From an uncultured Pelagibacteraceae bacterium (GTDB taxonomy: Bacteria; Pseudomonadota; Alphaproteobacteria; Pelagibacterales; Pelagibacteraceae): a stretch of DNA of 41,801 nucleotides. The position numbers and the translations under genes are program-made. The stretch lies in assembly GCA_902602575.1 (NCBI GenBank), contig CACKRX010000003.1, positions 1-41,801 of the forward strand. The letters run 5' to 3'. Under the pieces are notes generated by a model, which was not told where the DNA came from, searched no databases, and was given only the letters and a program-made list of their open reading frames with translations. Below, in pieces: positions 1-9,620 of the stretch; within the stretch, counting starts at the first letter, position 1, and each line of letters starts with the position of its first letter.

Positions 1-1
1 T

Positions 2-127
2 ACAGACAGTTGGAATGAATGGCTTAATGTAAAAGAAAGGTTGGCTATTGGTATAAAGGAAATTGTTGAAAAGAACAAAGCGTCATTCGCATTTCCTAGT
101 CAATCAATTTATGTAGAAAAAAAATGA
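2..127 (+). CDS. C-terminal end of a small-conductance mechanosensitive (MscS-type) channel, truncated at window start
   Basis: Frame 2 reads TDSWNEWLNVKERLAIGIKEIVEKNKASFAFPSQSIYVEKK*, resembling MscS-family C-termini (FAFPSQxIY); ATGA overlap with next gene. Confidence 0.6.
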   Translation, partial: TDSWNEWLNVKERLAIGIKEIVEKNKASFAFPSQSIYVEKK

Positions 128-411
128 TAATAATTTATATAGTTGCAATGACAATACTTAAGTATTATTCGTATATAGTAATTGCAAATGTTATCTTAAA
201 TTGGTTAGTTGCTTTTAATATAGTTAATACTGGGAATAGATTTGTTTATTCTGTTTTAGACTTTACTTATCGTATGACCGAACCCTTTCTTAATAGAATT
301 AGAGCTTTTTTGCCAAATCTTGGTGCATTTGACATCTCACCCGTGATATTGCTTATGTTGATATGGATTATGCAAATGTGTATGGAATATTATATAAGAC
401 CGATTTTATAA
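124..411 (+). CDS. YggT family membrane protein
   Basis: 95 aa hydrophobic ORF with YggT-like composition (NWLVAFNIVN, RMTEPFLNRIRAFLPNLGAFDISPVILLM). Confidence 0.85.
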   Translation: MIIIYIVAMTILKYYSYIVIANVILNWLVAFNIVNTGNRFVYSVLDFTYRMTEPFLNRIRAFLPNLGAFDISPVILLMLIWIMQMCMEYYIRPIL

Positions 412-412
412 A

Positions 413-1261
413 ATGATTTTAATTGATGGAAAAAAAGAAGCAGCTTCACTTAGACTGAAACTTAAAGATGAAGTTATTGAGCTAAAAAAAAAATTTAATA
501 ATGTTCCTGGTTTAACTGTAATATTAATAGGTGAACTCGCGCCAAGCCAAATTTATGTTCGAAATAAAGAAAAATCTGCTAAGGAAGTTGGTTTAAATTC
601 TGATGTAATTAGATATCCAAATGATGTAGATGAAAAAACTATTTTGACAAAAATTAAAGATTTAAATGAAGACAACTCTGTGTCTGGAATTCTTGTTCAA
701 TTACCCCTACCTAACCATATTGATAAAAAAAAAATAATTGATTCAATCAGTCCTAATAAAGACGTAGATGGTTTTCATCCCATGAACGTAGGAAATTTAT
801 CTTCTGGTTACGAAAGCTCAATACCCTGCACTCCCCTTGGATGTTATTTTTTGTTGAAGAAAATTGAACCAAACTTAAGCGGTAAAAAAGCTGTAATTAT
901 TGGTAGATCTAACTTAAATGGAAAACCAATGGCACAATTACTTCTTAAAGAAAATTGTACCGTAACTATCACTCACTCTAAAACAAAAAATTTAAAATCC
1001 GAATGCCTTATGGCAGACATTATAATTGCAGCTGTAGGTATTCCAAAATTAGTGAAAAGTGATTGGGTTAAGAAGGACGCTATAATTATTGACGTAGGTA
1101 TAAATAAAACTGACGAGGGCATAGTTGGTGATGTGGATTTTGAACAAGTTTCAAAAAAGGCCAAAGCATTAACTCCAGTACCTGGAGGAGTTGGCCCAAT
1201 GACAATTGCATGCTTGATAAAAAATACAATAGACTGCTTTAAAAGAAACAAAACTAATTGA
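413..1261 (+). CDS. folD: Bifunctional methylenetetrahydrofolate dehydrogenase/cyclohydrolase
   Basis: Characteristic PLPxHI, DVDGFHPMNVGNL, GRSNLNGKPMAQLLL, TPVPGGVGPMTIACL motifs. Confidence 0.97.
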   Translation: MILIDGKKEAASLRLKLKDEVIELKKKFNNVPGLTVILIGELAPSQIYVRNKEKSAKEVGLNSDVIRYPNDVDEKTILTKIKDLNEDNSVSGILVQLPLPNHIDKKKIIDSISPNKDVDGFHPMNVGNLSSGYESSIPCTPLGCYFLLKKIEPNLSGKKAVIIGRSNLNGKPMAQLLLKENCTVTITHSKTKNLKSECLMADIIIAAVGIPKLVKSDWVKKDAIIIDVGINKTDEGIVGDVDFEQVSKKAKALTPVPGGVGPMTIACLIKNTIDCFKRNKTN

Positions 1262-2933
1262 ACAAATCTAATAAAATTTTATTAAACTCCTCACCTGCTT
1301 TTTTTGTATTAAACAACTTTTTTTCCGCAGCTTTCCGATAAACGTTTTTTAATTTACCAATGTCATCTCTATTTGCATAGTTAACTGCTAAATCAACATA
1401 ATTGTTAGTATTTTTTGCAATTGGAGGATCTACAATTTCCATTTGTTTGTAAGCACCCAACACTAATCTTGATTTTATATGATCAGTAGGAAGTGTGACA
1501 GTTGGAGTACCAAAAAGCATAGACTCAAAAAAAGAATTACCAGCCCCATAATAAATGGGATCGAGTAATACAGAGGCCTTTCCAATGTGCAAAAGATAAT
1601 CTTCATAATTTAGAGGATCTATAAAAACTATTTTTGCTGGGTCGTATTTGTTGTTTTTACTAAATCGGTTTATTAATTTTTTAAACCACACTTTCTTTCT
1701 GTCTTTAATTAAATACACAATAGCTTTTTTGTCCATTTCAATTATGTCAAAAATTATTTGATCAAAATCTGGGTGGATTTTAAATAAAGTTTGTGGGCAA
1801 GAATATATATTTTTTTTTTGAAGATCACTTTCAGAAAGTTTTTTTTTAACTGCTGGCTTAGGATAAACCATTGGTAAATAATTCATTAAAAGTAATTTTT
1901 CAGAAAAGTGTTTTTGTGTATTTTCGTTGACACAGTTTTTAGAAATCAAATAATAATCAATTGATTTACTGCCTGTTGTTTCCGGGTGTCCAAAAGTAGT
2001 AATTTGATATCTCGCCAATCTCATTAGGGCAAGATAATAAAACTCTATAGACAGACCTATGTCCGGATAAAAAATTACATCAAGCTCAAAATTCTTTATA
2101 ACATTAATTTTTTCTAATAGTTTTATTGGAAGTAACTCATTTTTTAAAATACCCTCTTCCTCTTTTTTCTTGAATTCATTAAATATTTCGCCAGGGTTAG
2201 TTTTTTGGGAGTGAAAAATAAAAATTTCAAACTTCTTTTTATTAAGGCTAAAAATAAGATCTTTATAAAGTTTACCAATCGTATGATCAGTAAAAAATTC
2301 TGATATTACTCCGATTCTTATTTTTTCTTGAATCTTTCTTTTAGAGAAAGACTCATCATTTAAAATCTTAAATAATTTTTTAAATGCTAAAACGTTTTTT
2401 TTATTCAGTTCAAGATTATCATGATCACTATAAGAAAGATCAACATGAGGTGGAATAACTATTTGATCTTTATCATAATCTAATTTTGTTTTGAAACTTA
2501 TATTCAATATTTTTCCAATTTCTTCTTCTATTTTTTGTCTATAATTTTTTATTTCGTCTTTATTGAGTGGAATTTTAGGAAAAAAAAAATTTTTTTGTAT
2601 TTCCCATTTTTCATTAATCAATTTTTTTTTGAGACCTTCGTTAATAATTAAGGTTGCTTCTTCTAATTTATCTTGATCTTTTAAAATTGACACAAGAGTT
2701 TGATATACGAATGGTTCATCTGGTTTAATACTAATCACTTTTTTTAGAGAAGTCTCCGCTTTTTCAAATTCTCCCAAATGCATATAACAATGAATTAAAT
2801 TTCTCAGCACAGATAAATTTTCTGGATAATTATTTATGAGTTTCTCAAAAAGACCTGCAGATTTTCCAAAATTTTTTTTTTGGAGATGATTATACGCTAT
2901 TTTAAAAAGCTCATCTGCTGAATATTTGTTCAC
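1254..2933 (-). CDS. TPR-repeat protein with SPINDLY/O-GlcNAc-transferase-like C-terminal domain
   Basis: N-terminal TPRs; C-terminal OGT-like motifs (IRIGVISEFFTDHTIGKLY, TFGHPETTGSKSIDYYLIS, FKIHPDFDQI, LDPIYYGAGNSFFESMLFGTPTVTLP). Confidence 0.85.
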   Translation of the reverse strand: MNKYSADELFKIAYNHLQKKNFGKSAGLFEKLINNYPENLSVLRNLIHCYMHLGEFEKAETSLKKVISIKPDEPFVYQTLVSILKDQDKLEEATLIINEGLKKKLINEKWEIQKNFFFPKIPLNKDEIKNYRQKIEEEIGKILNISFKTKLDYDKDQIVIPPHVDLSYSDHDNLELNKKNVLAFKKLFKILNDESFSKRKIQEKIRIGVISEFFTDHTIGKLYKDLIFSLNKKKFEIFIFHSQKTNPGEIFNEFKKKEEEGILKNELLPIKLLEKINVIKNFELDVIFYPDIGLSIEFYYLALMRLARYQITTFGHPETTGSKSIDYYLISKNCVNENTQKHFSEKLLLMNYLPMVYPKPAVKKKLSESDLQKKNIYSCPQTLFKIHPDFDQIIFDIIEMDKKAIVYLIKDRKKVWFKKLINRFSKNNKYDPAKIVFIDPLNYEDYLLHIGKASVLLDPIYYGAGNSFFESMLFGTPTVTLPTDHIKSRLVLGAYKQMEIVDPPIAKNTNNYVDLAVNYANRDDIGKLKNVYRKAAEKKLFNTKKAGEEFNKILLDLFN

Positions 2934-2986
2934 AATATCAAAAAGAATATATTATTTTTATAAAAATGGTATTTTAATAATTTAGA

Positions 2987-3703
2987 TCAAGTTAACTTTG
3001 ATCTTCCGCCATCCACACCTATTATTTGACCTGTAATCCATGAACTGTCATCAGTTAATAAAAATCTTGCCATCGCCGCAGCGTCTCTACCTTCGCCAAT
3101 TCTTTTCATGGGATGAGCCTTAGCTATACCTTCTGCGATTAATTTATTTTTAAGCATCGGTTCAGCAATTTTTGATTTAGTTAAACTTGGTGCAATACAA
3201 TTTACTCTTATGTTTGGAGCAAATTCAGCTGCCAAAGAAACAGTTAATCCTTCCAACGCTCCTTTTACAGATGCGATAATGCTATGATTGGTAAATCCTC
3301 TTCTTACTGCAACAGTTGAAAAAATTACAACAGAGCCTTTATTCTTTTTTAAACTTTCTTGAAAATTTTTAATTGTTTCAACAATTGGGTAAAAATTTAA
3401 ATCAAAACATTTTTGAAAGTCCTCTTTTTTTACCATTCTTAGTGGTTTTAGGTCTATTGAACCAACACAATATGCAATTCCTTTAATTTCATCGTTTGCA
3501 AATTCATTTTTCAAACTCTCAATTTTAGTAGAGTCAAGAACATCCACAACAGTATATTTGCAACCTGTTTCTGAAGAAATACTTTTTAAATTTTCTTCAT
3601 CTCTTCCAATCAGTTGAACATCCTCATTATTTTCAGCCATCATTTTTGATAAATTTGAGCCGATAGAACCTGTCGCACCAAATATTAAATATTTTCCTGA
3701 CAT
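2987..3703 (-). CDS. Short-chain dehydrogenase/reductase
   Basis: Rossmann GATGSIGSNL, C-terminal SSWITGQIIGVDGGRS typical of SDRs. Confidence 0.9.
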   Translation of the reverse strand: MSGKYLIFGATGSIGSNLSKMMAENNEDVQLIGRDEENLKSISSETGCKYTVVDVLDSTKIESLKNEFANDEIKGIAYCVGSIDLKPLRMVKKEDFQKCFDLNFYPIVETIKNFQESLKKNKGSVVIFSTVAVRRGFTNHSIIASVKGALEGLTVSLAAEFAPNIRVNCIAPSLTKSKIAEPMLKNKLIAEGIAKAHPMKRIGEGRDAAAMARFLLTDDSSWITGQIIGVDGGRSKLT

Positions 3704-3731
3704 ATCTTATAATAGTATTTATAAATAAATT

Positions 3732-5225
3732 ATGAAATTGTTTATTACACTTGGAAACCAACTTTTTCCATTAAAATACTTAAGCCGCTTCAAAAATGAC
3801 CATCTTTTTTTTATGGCAGAAGATTACGGCCTATGCACATATGAAAAACATCATAAACTAAAAATATTACTATTTTTATCTTCGATGCGATCATATGCAG
3901 ATAATTTAAAGAAAAATAGTTTCAAACTAACTTATTCAAGGATTGATAACGCTGATTTTAAAAGTGACTATTTAACAAAAATACAAAAGGTTGTTAAAAA
4001 GAACAAAATTAAAGAAATTTCTTTTTTTGAAATAGAAGACAAACCGTTTGAGAAGAAAATTTTAGATTTTATTAAAAGATATAAAATAAAATCAAATATA
4101 ATCAAAACTCCAATGTTTTTAAATTCTAGAGATGATTTTAAAAAATATTTATCCAAATCAAAAAAACCTTTCATGGCAGTGTTTTATAAAGAGACAAGAA
4201 AAAAAATGAATGTTTTAATGAATGGTGAAGATCCAGTCGGAGGAAAATGGAGTTTTGATGAAGACAATAGAAAAAAACTCCCCAAAGGAACCAAAATTCC
4301 GGTCTTTCCAAAAATTAATGAAACTTCTCATACAAAAATTTTAAAAGAGATAGTAGAAAAAAATTTTTCAAAACATCCTGGTTCAACAAAAAATTTCTGG
4401 TTTGCAACTGAATTTAAAGATGTAATTAGATTATTGGATTTTTTTATCAAAGAAAAATCAAATTTATTTGGAGATTATGAGGATGCTGTTGATCAAAGTA
4501 ATAATATATTATTTCATAGTGCACTTAGTCCTTATTTAAACTTAGGGATAATTACACCTGAAATTATATTAGATAGAATTTTAACAAGTCATAAAAAGAA
4601 AAAAATAAAAATTAATTCTTTGGAAGGCTACATACGACAGGTAATAGGTTGGCGTGAGTTCATGAGAGGAATTTATCAAAATTTTGATAATAAATTAGAA
4701 ACTGGAAATTTTTTTAAACATAATCGAAAAATGAAACCTTCGTGGTATGAAGGAAACACAGGGTTGCCTCCTTTAGATTATGCAATTAAAAACGCTAATG
4801 ATCATGGCTGGTCTCACCATATTGAAAGACTAATGATTTTATCAAATATAATGAATCTTTGCGAGATTAAACCAATTTTTGTTTATAAATGGTTTATGGA
4901 AATGTTTGTTGATTCATCTGATTGGGTAATGTCACCAAACGTTTATGGCATGGGACTATTTAGCGATGGGGGAATATTTGCAACTAAACCATATATCTGT
5001 GGTTCAAGCTATTTTTTAAAAATGATGGATTTTAAAAAGGGTGATTGGTGTAATATTATGGATGGTCTTTATTGGAGATTTATTTATAAAAATAGAAAAT
5101 TTTTTTTAAAAAACCCAAGACTATCGATGATGGTGAGGATTTATGATAAAATGAATGCACCTAGAAAAAAAATGATTCTGGCTGCAGCAGATAAATTTAT
5201 TAAAGAAAATACAAATGCCAATTAA
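3732..5225 (+). CDS. Cryptochrome/photolyase family protein of the FeS-BCP / DPRP ((6-4) photolyase-related) class
   Basis: N-terminal LFITLGNQLFP, C-terminal GYIRQVIGWREFMRGIY, HHIERLMILSNIMNL, SPNVYGMGLFSDGG, ATKPYICGSSYFLKM. Confidence 0.9.
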   Translation: MKLFITLGNQLFPLKYLSRFKNDHLFFMAEDYGLCTYEKHHKLKILLFLSSMRSYADNLKKNSFKLTYSRIDNADFKSDYLTKIQKVVKKNKIKEISFFEIEDKPFEKKILDFIKRYKIKSNIIKTPMFLNSRDDFKKYLSKSKKPFMAVFYKETRKKMNVLMNGEDPVGGKWSFDEDNRKKLPKGTKIPVFPKINETSHTKILKEIVEKNFSKHPGSTKNFWFATEFKDVIRLLDFFIKEKSNLFGDYEDAVDQSNNILFHSALSPYLNLGIITPEIILDRILTSHKKKKIKINSLEGYIRQVIGWREFMRGIYQNFDNKLETGNFFKHNRKMKPSWYEGNTGLPPLDYAIKNANDHGWSHHIERLMILSNIMNLCEIKPIFVYKWFMEMFVDSSDWVMSPNVYGMGLFSDGGIFATKPYICGSSYFLKMMDFKKGDWCNIMDGLYWRFIYKNRKFFLKNPRLSMMVRIYDKMNAPRKKMILAAADKFIKENTNAN

Positions 5226-5586
5226 GGTTTTTTTCAATAACTCCTGTAACATTTGTAAAATGGAAATTGATCATTATAAGAAAAATTCTGATGAAAACTT
5301 AGAGTGGGTTGATATTACAAATAATCAGGAAGCAATTATTTTGACTTCAAAATCCCAAGCAGAGCTTTTACGAAGATTACATGTTATCGAAAATGGAGAA
5401 GTTATAGGTGGGGCGAAAGCATTTGTGATTATTTGGTCTAAAATTCCAAAATATAAATTTTTAGCTAAAATATTTAGTTTCAAACCTTTATTTATAATTT
5501 TTCATTATCTTTATGAATTTGTTGCCTACTTTCTTTTTTTGAAAAACAAACATCAACTTAATGAAGAAACAAAACCTTCCAACTAA
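5215..5586 (+). CDS. DCC-family thiol-disulfide oxidoreductase-like protein (DUF393)
   Basis: Starts [19 protein letters not shown] (CxxC), conserved [31 protein letters not shown]. Confidence 0.85.
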   Translation: MPIKVFFNNSCNICKMEIDHYKKNSDENLEWVDITNNQEAIILTSKSQAELLRRLHVIENGEVIGGAKAFVIIWSKIPKYKFLAKIFSFKPLFIIFHYLYEFVAYFLFLKNKHQLNEETKPSN

Positions 5587-5686
5587 AATTTGTCCAGTTT
5601 GTCAAAGGCCATTTAAATGGAGAAAAAAATGGAGATCGAATTGGGATAAAGTCAAATACTGTTCAAAAAGATGTTCATCTAAGTGA
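5561..5686 (+). CDS. DUF2256-type small zinc-binding protein, 41 aa
   Basis: Reading of 5561..5686: [41 protein letters not shown], with CPVC...YCSKRC; overlaps previous CDS end; not in the supplied ORF track. Confidence 0.85.
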   Translation: MKKQNLPTKICPVCQRPFKWRKKWRSNWDKVKYCSKRCSSK

Positions 5687-6821
5687 ACATTGTAATAATT
5701 TTTGGAATATAATTTTTAAAATTAAAAAAACCTTTATTACAATACTGCCAGGAATACTGATCAAGCTTTCTGTATAAAAAATTAATTATAATATCATTCG
5801 AATTTAAATAATCTAAATTTTCACCAACTGTTGGATATAAACCTATAATATTTTCACCTATTTTTTTGACCTCACTTATATCTATAATCTCACACTCAAT
5901 TGATTGATTTTTAATTCTTTGTTCTTGGTCTTTGATTAAAAGGGATTTAAATTCGATAACTTTATCACTTAATTTGATGGACCTGTTTTCATTTTCGTTT
6001 AATACCAAATAAATCTTTTTAAATTTAAAATCGTTAAAATCAGTAATTTCAAAAGATAGGTTATTTTCAAAAATTAATAAATTATTAGAATCGATATCTT
6101 TAGGATTAGCAAAATTTTGTTTTACAATTGAGTATGTCTTTTCAGAAACTTTTGGTGGCGCGTTTTCATTCAATTTAATATTGTTAAATCTATTATTAGT
6201 AAATTTTTTGATATTCCATTCACTTGCTAAATAATGTTTTCCTTGAGTTTGTACTCCAGCAACCCATCTCCATCCAAGTGTATTTGATGCAGCATCACCA
6301 TCATAAAGATGTTGCATAAAAAATTCTGCGCCTAGTTGCCAAGGTAAATCCAATGTGAATATCCAGATACTTGCAAACCACATTCTCGTGTGATTATGAA
6401 GATAATTATTTTCTTTTAATTCTTTTACCCACTCATTGAAGCATTCGATATTAGTATTTCCCTCTATCGCATTTAAGTATTCTTTATTATCTCCAAATTT
6501 TTCTCTTATACTGTTTAAGCTTACCAAATAATCGGTCCATACGTTTGGTCTTAACTCAAGCCAACCTTTCCAATAAGTTCTCCAAAGAACTTCCTGAATA
6601 AATTTTTCATTTTTTGAAAAGGAAAACTTTGCGAGTGATTTTTTGATAATTTCAATTTCATTAAGAACCCCATGCGTAACGTAAGGTGATAAGCATGAAA
6701 CGTTATCTCTTTTATCAGGTCCAAAATCGAAGTTTCTCAACCTTGAATAATCTGAAAGATTCTTTTCTACAAAATTATTTAGTTTATCAATAGCTTTCGC
6801 TCTGGATGTTTCGAAATTCAT
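5679..6821 (-). CDS. Photolyase-like FAD-binding-domain protein lacking the canonical N-terminal antenna domain
   Basis: [82 protein letters not shown] typical of photolyase FAD domain; starts near residue 1. Confidence 0.85.
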   Translation of the reverse strand: MNFETSRAKAIDKLNNFVEKNLSDYSRLRNFDFGPDKRDNVSCLSPYVTHGVLNEIEIIKKSLAKFSFSKNEKFIQEVLWRTYWKGWLELRPNVWTDYLVSLNSIREKFGDNKEYLNAIEGNTNIECFNEWVKELKENNYLHNHTRMWFASIWIFTLDLPWQLGAEFFMQHLYDGDAASNTLGWRWVAGVQTQGKHYLASEWNIKKFTNNRFNNIKLNENAPPKVSEKTYSIVKQNFANPKDIDSNNLLIFENNLSFEITDFNDFKFKKIYLVLNENENRSIKLSDKVIEFKSLLIKDQEQRIKNQSIECEIIDISEVKKIGENIIGLYPTVGENLDYLNSNDIIINFLYRKLDQYSWQYCNKGFFNFKNYIPKIITMFT

Positions 6822-6824
6822 TTT

Positions 6825-8009
6825 TTACTTTAATTTTTTTTTATGGAAATTTATAAATCTTTCAACATTCGATTTGTTAAAAGTTTTATTTTCTTCAAAA
6901 GAAACTTTTTTCATTGAGTAAGCATTACTTTTTGTAATTCTTGATTGAATTGTAACATTTCCCTTATAAAGTTTTAACTTAACACTTCCATTTACCTTAC
7001 TTTTTTTTAGATCCACAATTTTTTGTAATTTAAATCTTTCTTTTGAGAACCAATAACCGTTATAAATTAATTCTGCATATCTTGGCATAATAGAATTTTT
7101 TTTATGCATAGTATCTTTATCTAATGTCACAGACTCCATTGCTCTATGGGCGATTAAAAGTAACGTCCCACCTGGTGTTTCATAAACACCTCTTGATTTA
7201 ATTCCGATAAATCTATTTTCAACTAAATCAACTCTTCCAACTCCATTCTTTCCACCAATCTGATTTAATTTTTCTAAAAGTTTTTCTGGATTTAATTTTT
7301 TTCCATTAATACTCACTGGATCACTGTTTTTGAAACCAATAGAAACATAAGTAGGTTTATTTGGTGCCTTTTCAGGAGAAGTTGTTCTTTGAAAAATAAA
7401 TTCAGGGGCTGAATTTTTTGGATTTTCTAAAACCTTACCTTCAGTAGACGTGTGAAATAAATTGTCGTCTACTGAAAAAGGCGGTGCACCTTTTTTATCT
7501 TTTGGAATAGGTATATTATTTTTTTTGGCATAATTTATTAAATCAGTTCTTGATTTTAATTTCCAAATTCTCCAAGGAGCTATCACTTTTATTTTTGGAC
7601 CAAAATAATGATATCCAAGTTCAAATCTAACTTGGTCATTTCCTTTACCTGTTGAACCATGCGAAACAGCGAACGCTTTAAATTTTTTCGCGACCGCAAT
7701 TTGGTCTTTTGCAATTAACGGTCTCGCAATTGATGTTCCAAGAAGGTAAACCCCCTCGTAAATTGCATGACCTCTAATCATTGGGAAGATATATTCCTTT
7801 ACGAAAGTATTTTTTAAATTATTGATTATAATTCTTTTAACACCAAGTTTTCTTGCGTTTTTAATAATTTTCTTTCGGTCCATTTCTTGACCAATGTCTG
7901 CGGTGTAGGCAATTACCTCGCTATCGTAATTTTCTTGTAACCACTTTAGAATTATAGATGTATCAAGTCCGCCTGAGTAGGCTAAAACAATTTTTTTGTT
8001 TTTTTTCAT
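6825..8009 (-). CDS. argG: Argininosuccinate synthase
   Basis: KIVLAYSGGLDTSIILKWL, SHGSTGKGNDQVRFELG, SVDDNLFHTSTEGKVLE. Confidence 0.97.
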   Translation of the reverse strand: MKKNKKIVLAYSGGLDTSIILKWLQENYDSEVIAYTADIGQEMDRKKIIKNARKLGVKRIIINNLKNTFVKEYIFPMIRGHAIYEGVYLLGTSIARPLIAKDQIAVAKKFKAFAVSHGSTGKGNDQVRFELGYHYFGPKIKVIAPWRIWKLKSRTDLINYAKKNNIPIPKDKKGAPPFSVDDNLFHTSTEGKVLENPKNSAPEFIFQRTTSPEKAPNKPTYVSIGFKNSDPVSINGKKLNPEKLLEKLNQIGGKNGVGRVDLVENRFIGIKSRGVYETPGGTLLLIAHRAMESVTLDKDTMHKKNSIMPRYAELIYNGYWFSKERFKLQKIVDLKKSKVNGSVKLKLYKGNVTIQSRITKSNAYSMKKVSFEENKTFNKSNVERFINFHKKKLK

Positions 8010-8017
8010 TTAAGATA

Positions 8018-8524
8018 TTAAGCGCAGCTTTTTTTTGCAGTATTGTAAGCCTTTGTGAAACCCATTAAAGAATAGTGGTCAATTGTTTGAGATCCAGATT
8101 GATTATATCCCGTGATCATAACTCTTGATCCTTTTTTCATTACATTAACCATTTTTCTCTCTAAACCTGTGTCACCTATCCAAGCAAAGTTTTCTTTTTT
8201 AACGTCGAACTTAATTTTATTTTTTCCAGATTTAGCTGTAATTGAATTTTGAGCGTTGTATTGATAACCAGAAGTAATACTTACTTCATCTTTAATTTTA
8301 TCAGCTGGTCTGAAACTAATAAATAATCTTGCTTCTCTTGGATTTTTTTTTGGTGATTGTAAAACTGGTTTTGATTGAGCAAAACATAGTTTCTTTGCTC
8401 CATCGGTAACAACTATTGTTTCCCAGTCTTTAAATTTACCAACTTTTTTAATCTCTTGAGCTGAGGCTTCAGAGACAATTAAAAGACAAAATAATAATAC
8501 TGTGATTTTATTTATTAAGGACAT
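8018..8524 (-). CDS. Invasion-associated locus B (IalB) family secreted protein
   Basis: Signal peptide; FKDWETIVVTDGAKKLCFAQSKP and FSxRG-like mid region as in IalB family. Confidence 0.75.
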   Translation of the reverse strand: MSLINKITVLLFCLLIVSEASAQEIKKVGKFKDWETIVVTDGAKKLCFAQSKPVLQSPKKNPREARLFISFRPADKIKDEVSITSGYQYNAQNSITAKSGKNKIKFDVKKENFAWIGDTGLERKMVNVMKKGSRVMITGYNQSGSQTIDHYSLMGFTKAYNTAKKSCA

Positions 8525-9555
8525 GGATTTGGATATATTTTTTGAACTTCGTTAATTTCATTAATAATTTCATTATTTAATTTTACATTTACACTTTCTA
8601 CATTTGTTTTCAACTGTTGCATAGTCGTAGCACCAATTATTACACTTGTAACAAAAGGCTGTATTTCACAAAATTTTATGGACATTTGAGCAAAATCCAA
8701 ATTAAATTTTTGAGAAATTTTGTAGTATTCTTCGATAGCTTTAATGCTATTTTCATTGTTGTAGCGAGTGAAATCTTTAAAAAGATCTATTCTTGAACCT
8801 TTTGGCATATTATTATTTCGATATTTTCCTGTGAGGTAACCGAAAGCTAATGGCGAGTAAGCCAGCAAACCACTTTGCTCCCTTACCGAAATTTCGGCAA
8901 GACCAACCTCATAGGTCCTATTGAGTAAGTTGTAAGGATTTTGAACAGCCATCATCTTGGGTAAATTTTTTAACTTTGACAGCTCAAGACATTTTGCTAA
9001 ACCCCATGCAGTTTCGTTTGAAAGTCCCACATATCGAATTTTTCCTGCATCTACAAATTTTTTTAAATTTTCTAAAATCTCCTCAAAAGCAATCCAATTT
9101 TTTTCATTTGAATCGTGTTCGTACCCTTGCTTACCAAAAAAATTAGTATTCCTTTCAGGCCAATGTAATTGATATAAATCGATATAATCAGTTTGCATTC
9201 TTTTTAAACTTTTCTCTAATGCCTCAGACATCCTTTTTTTATCATAACTGCATCCACCGCCTCTTATATACTCCTTACTGGTAGGACCAGAAACCTTTGT
9301 AGCTAAAATGACTTTGTCTCTCTTTTTAGATTTTTTGAACCATTCACCTATGATACTTTCAGTCTCGCCATAAGTTTCTTCTCTCATTGGTATTGCATAT
9401 ATCTCTGCTGTGTCCCAAAAATTTACCCCATTATCAATTGCATAATCCATTTGCTCAAAACCATCTGCCTTTGAGTTTTGCTCCCCCCAAGTCATGGTTC
9501 CGAGACAAATTGTACTCACATCGACGTCTGTACTGCCTAATTTCTTATAATTCAT
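8515..9555 (-). CDS. Aldo/keto reductase (Tas-like)
   Basis: MNYKKLGSTDVDVSTICLGTMTWGEQN, FWDTAEIYAIP, DYIDLYQLHWPERNTNFFGK, IRYVGLSNETAWG. Confidence 0.93.
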   Translation of the reverse strand: MNYKKLGSTDVDVSTICLGTMTWGEQNSKADGFEQMDYAIDNGVNFWDTAEIYAIPMREETYGETESIIGEWFKKSKKRDKVILATKVSGPTSKEYIRGGGCSYDKKRMSEALEKSLKRMQTDYIDLYQLHWPERNTNFFGKQGYEHDSNEKNWIAFEEILENLKKFVDAGKIRYVGLSNETAWGLAKCLELSKLKNLPKMMAVQNPYNLLNRTYEVGLAEISVREQSGLLAYSPLAFGYLTGKYRNNNMPKGSRIDLFKDFTRYNNENSIKAIEEYYKISQKFNLDFAQMSIKFCEIQPFVTSVIIGATTMQQLKTNVESVNVKLNNEIINEINEVQKIYPNPCP

Positions 9556-9620
9556 AAAAATATAATATTTTGGTACCTTTAGACCATTGAAAATTTTTGT
9601 AAAATTAATATATTCAAATT

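Noticed and set aside
973-1251. Minus-strand ORF inside folD, and similar antisense ORFs elsewhere (e.g. 10064..10285, 18957..19157, 30091..30396, 35372..35671, 40284..40553)
   Set aside because: Lie wholly within well-recognised genes on the other strand; compositional shadow ORFs
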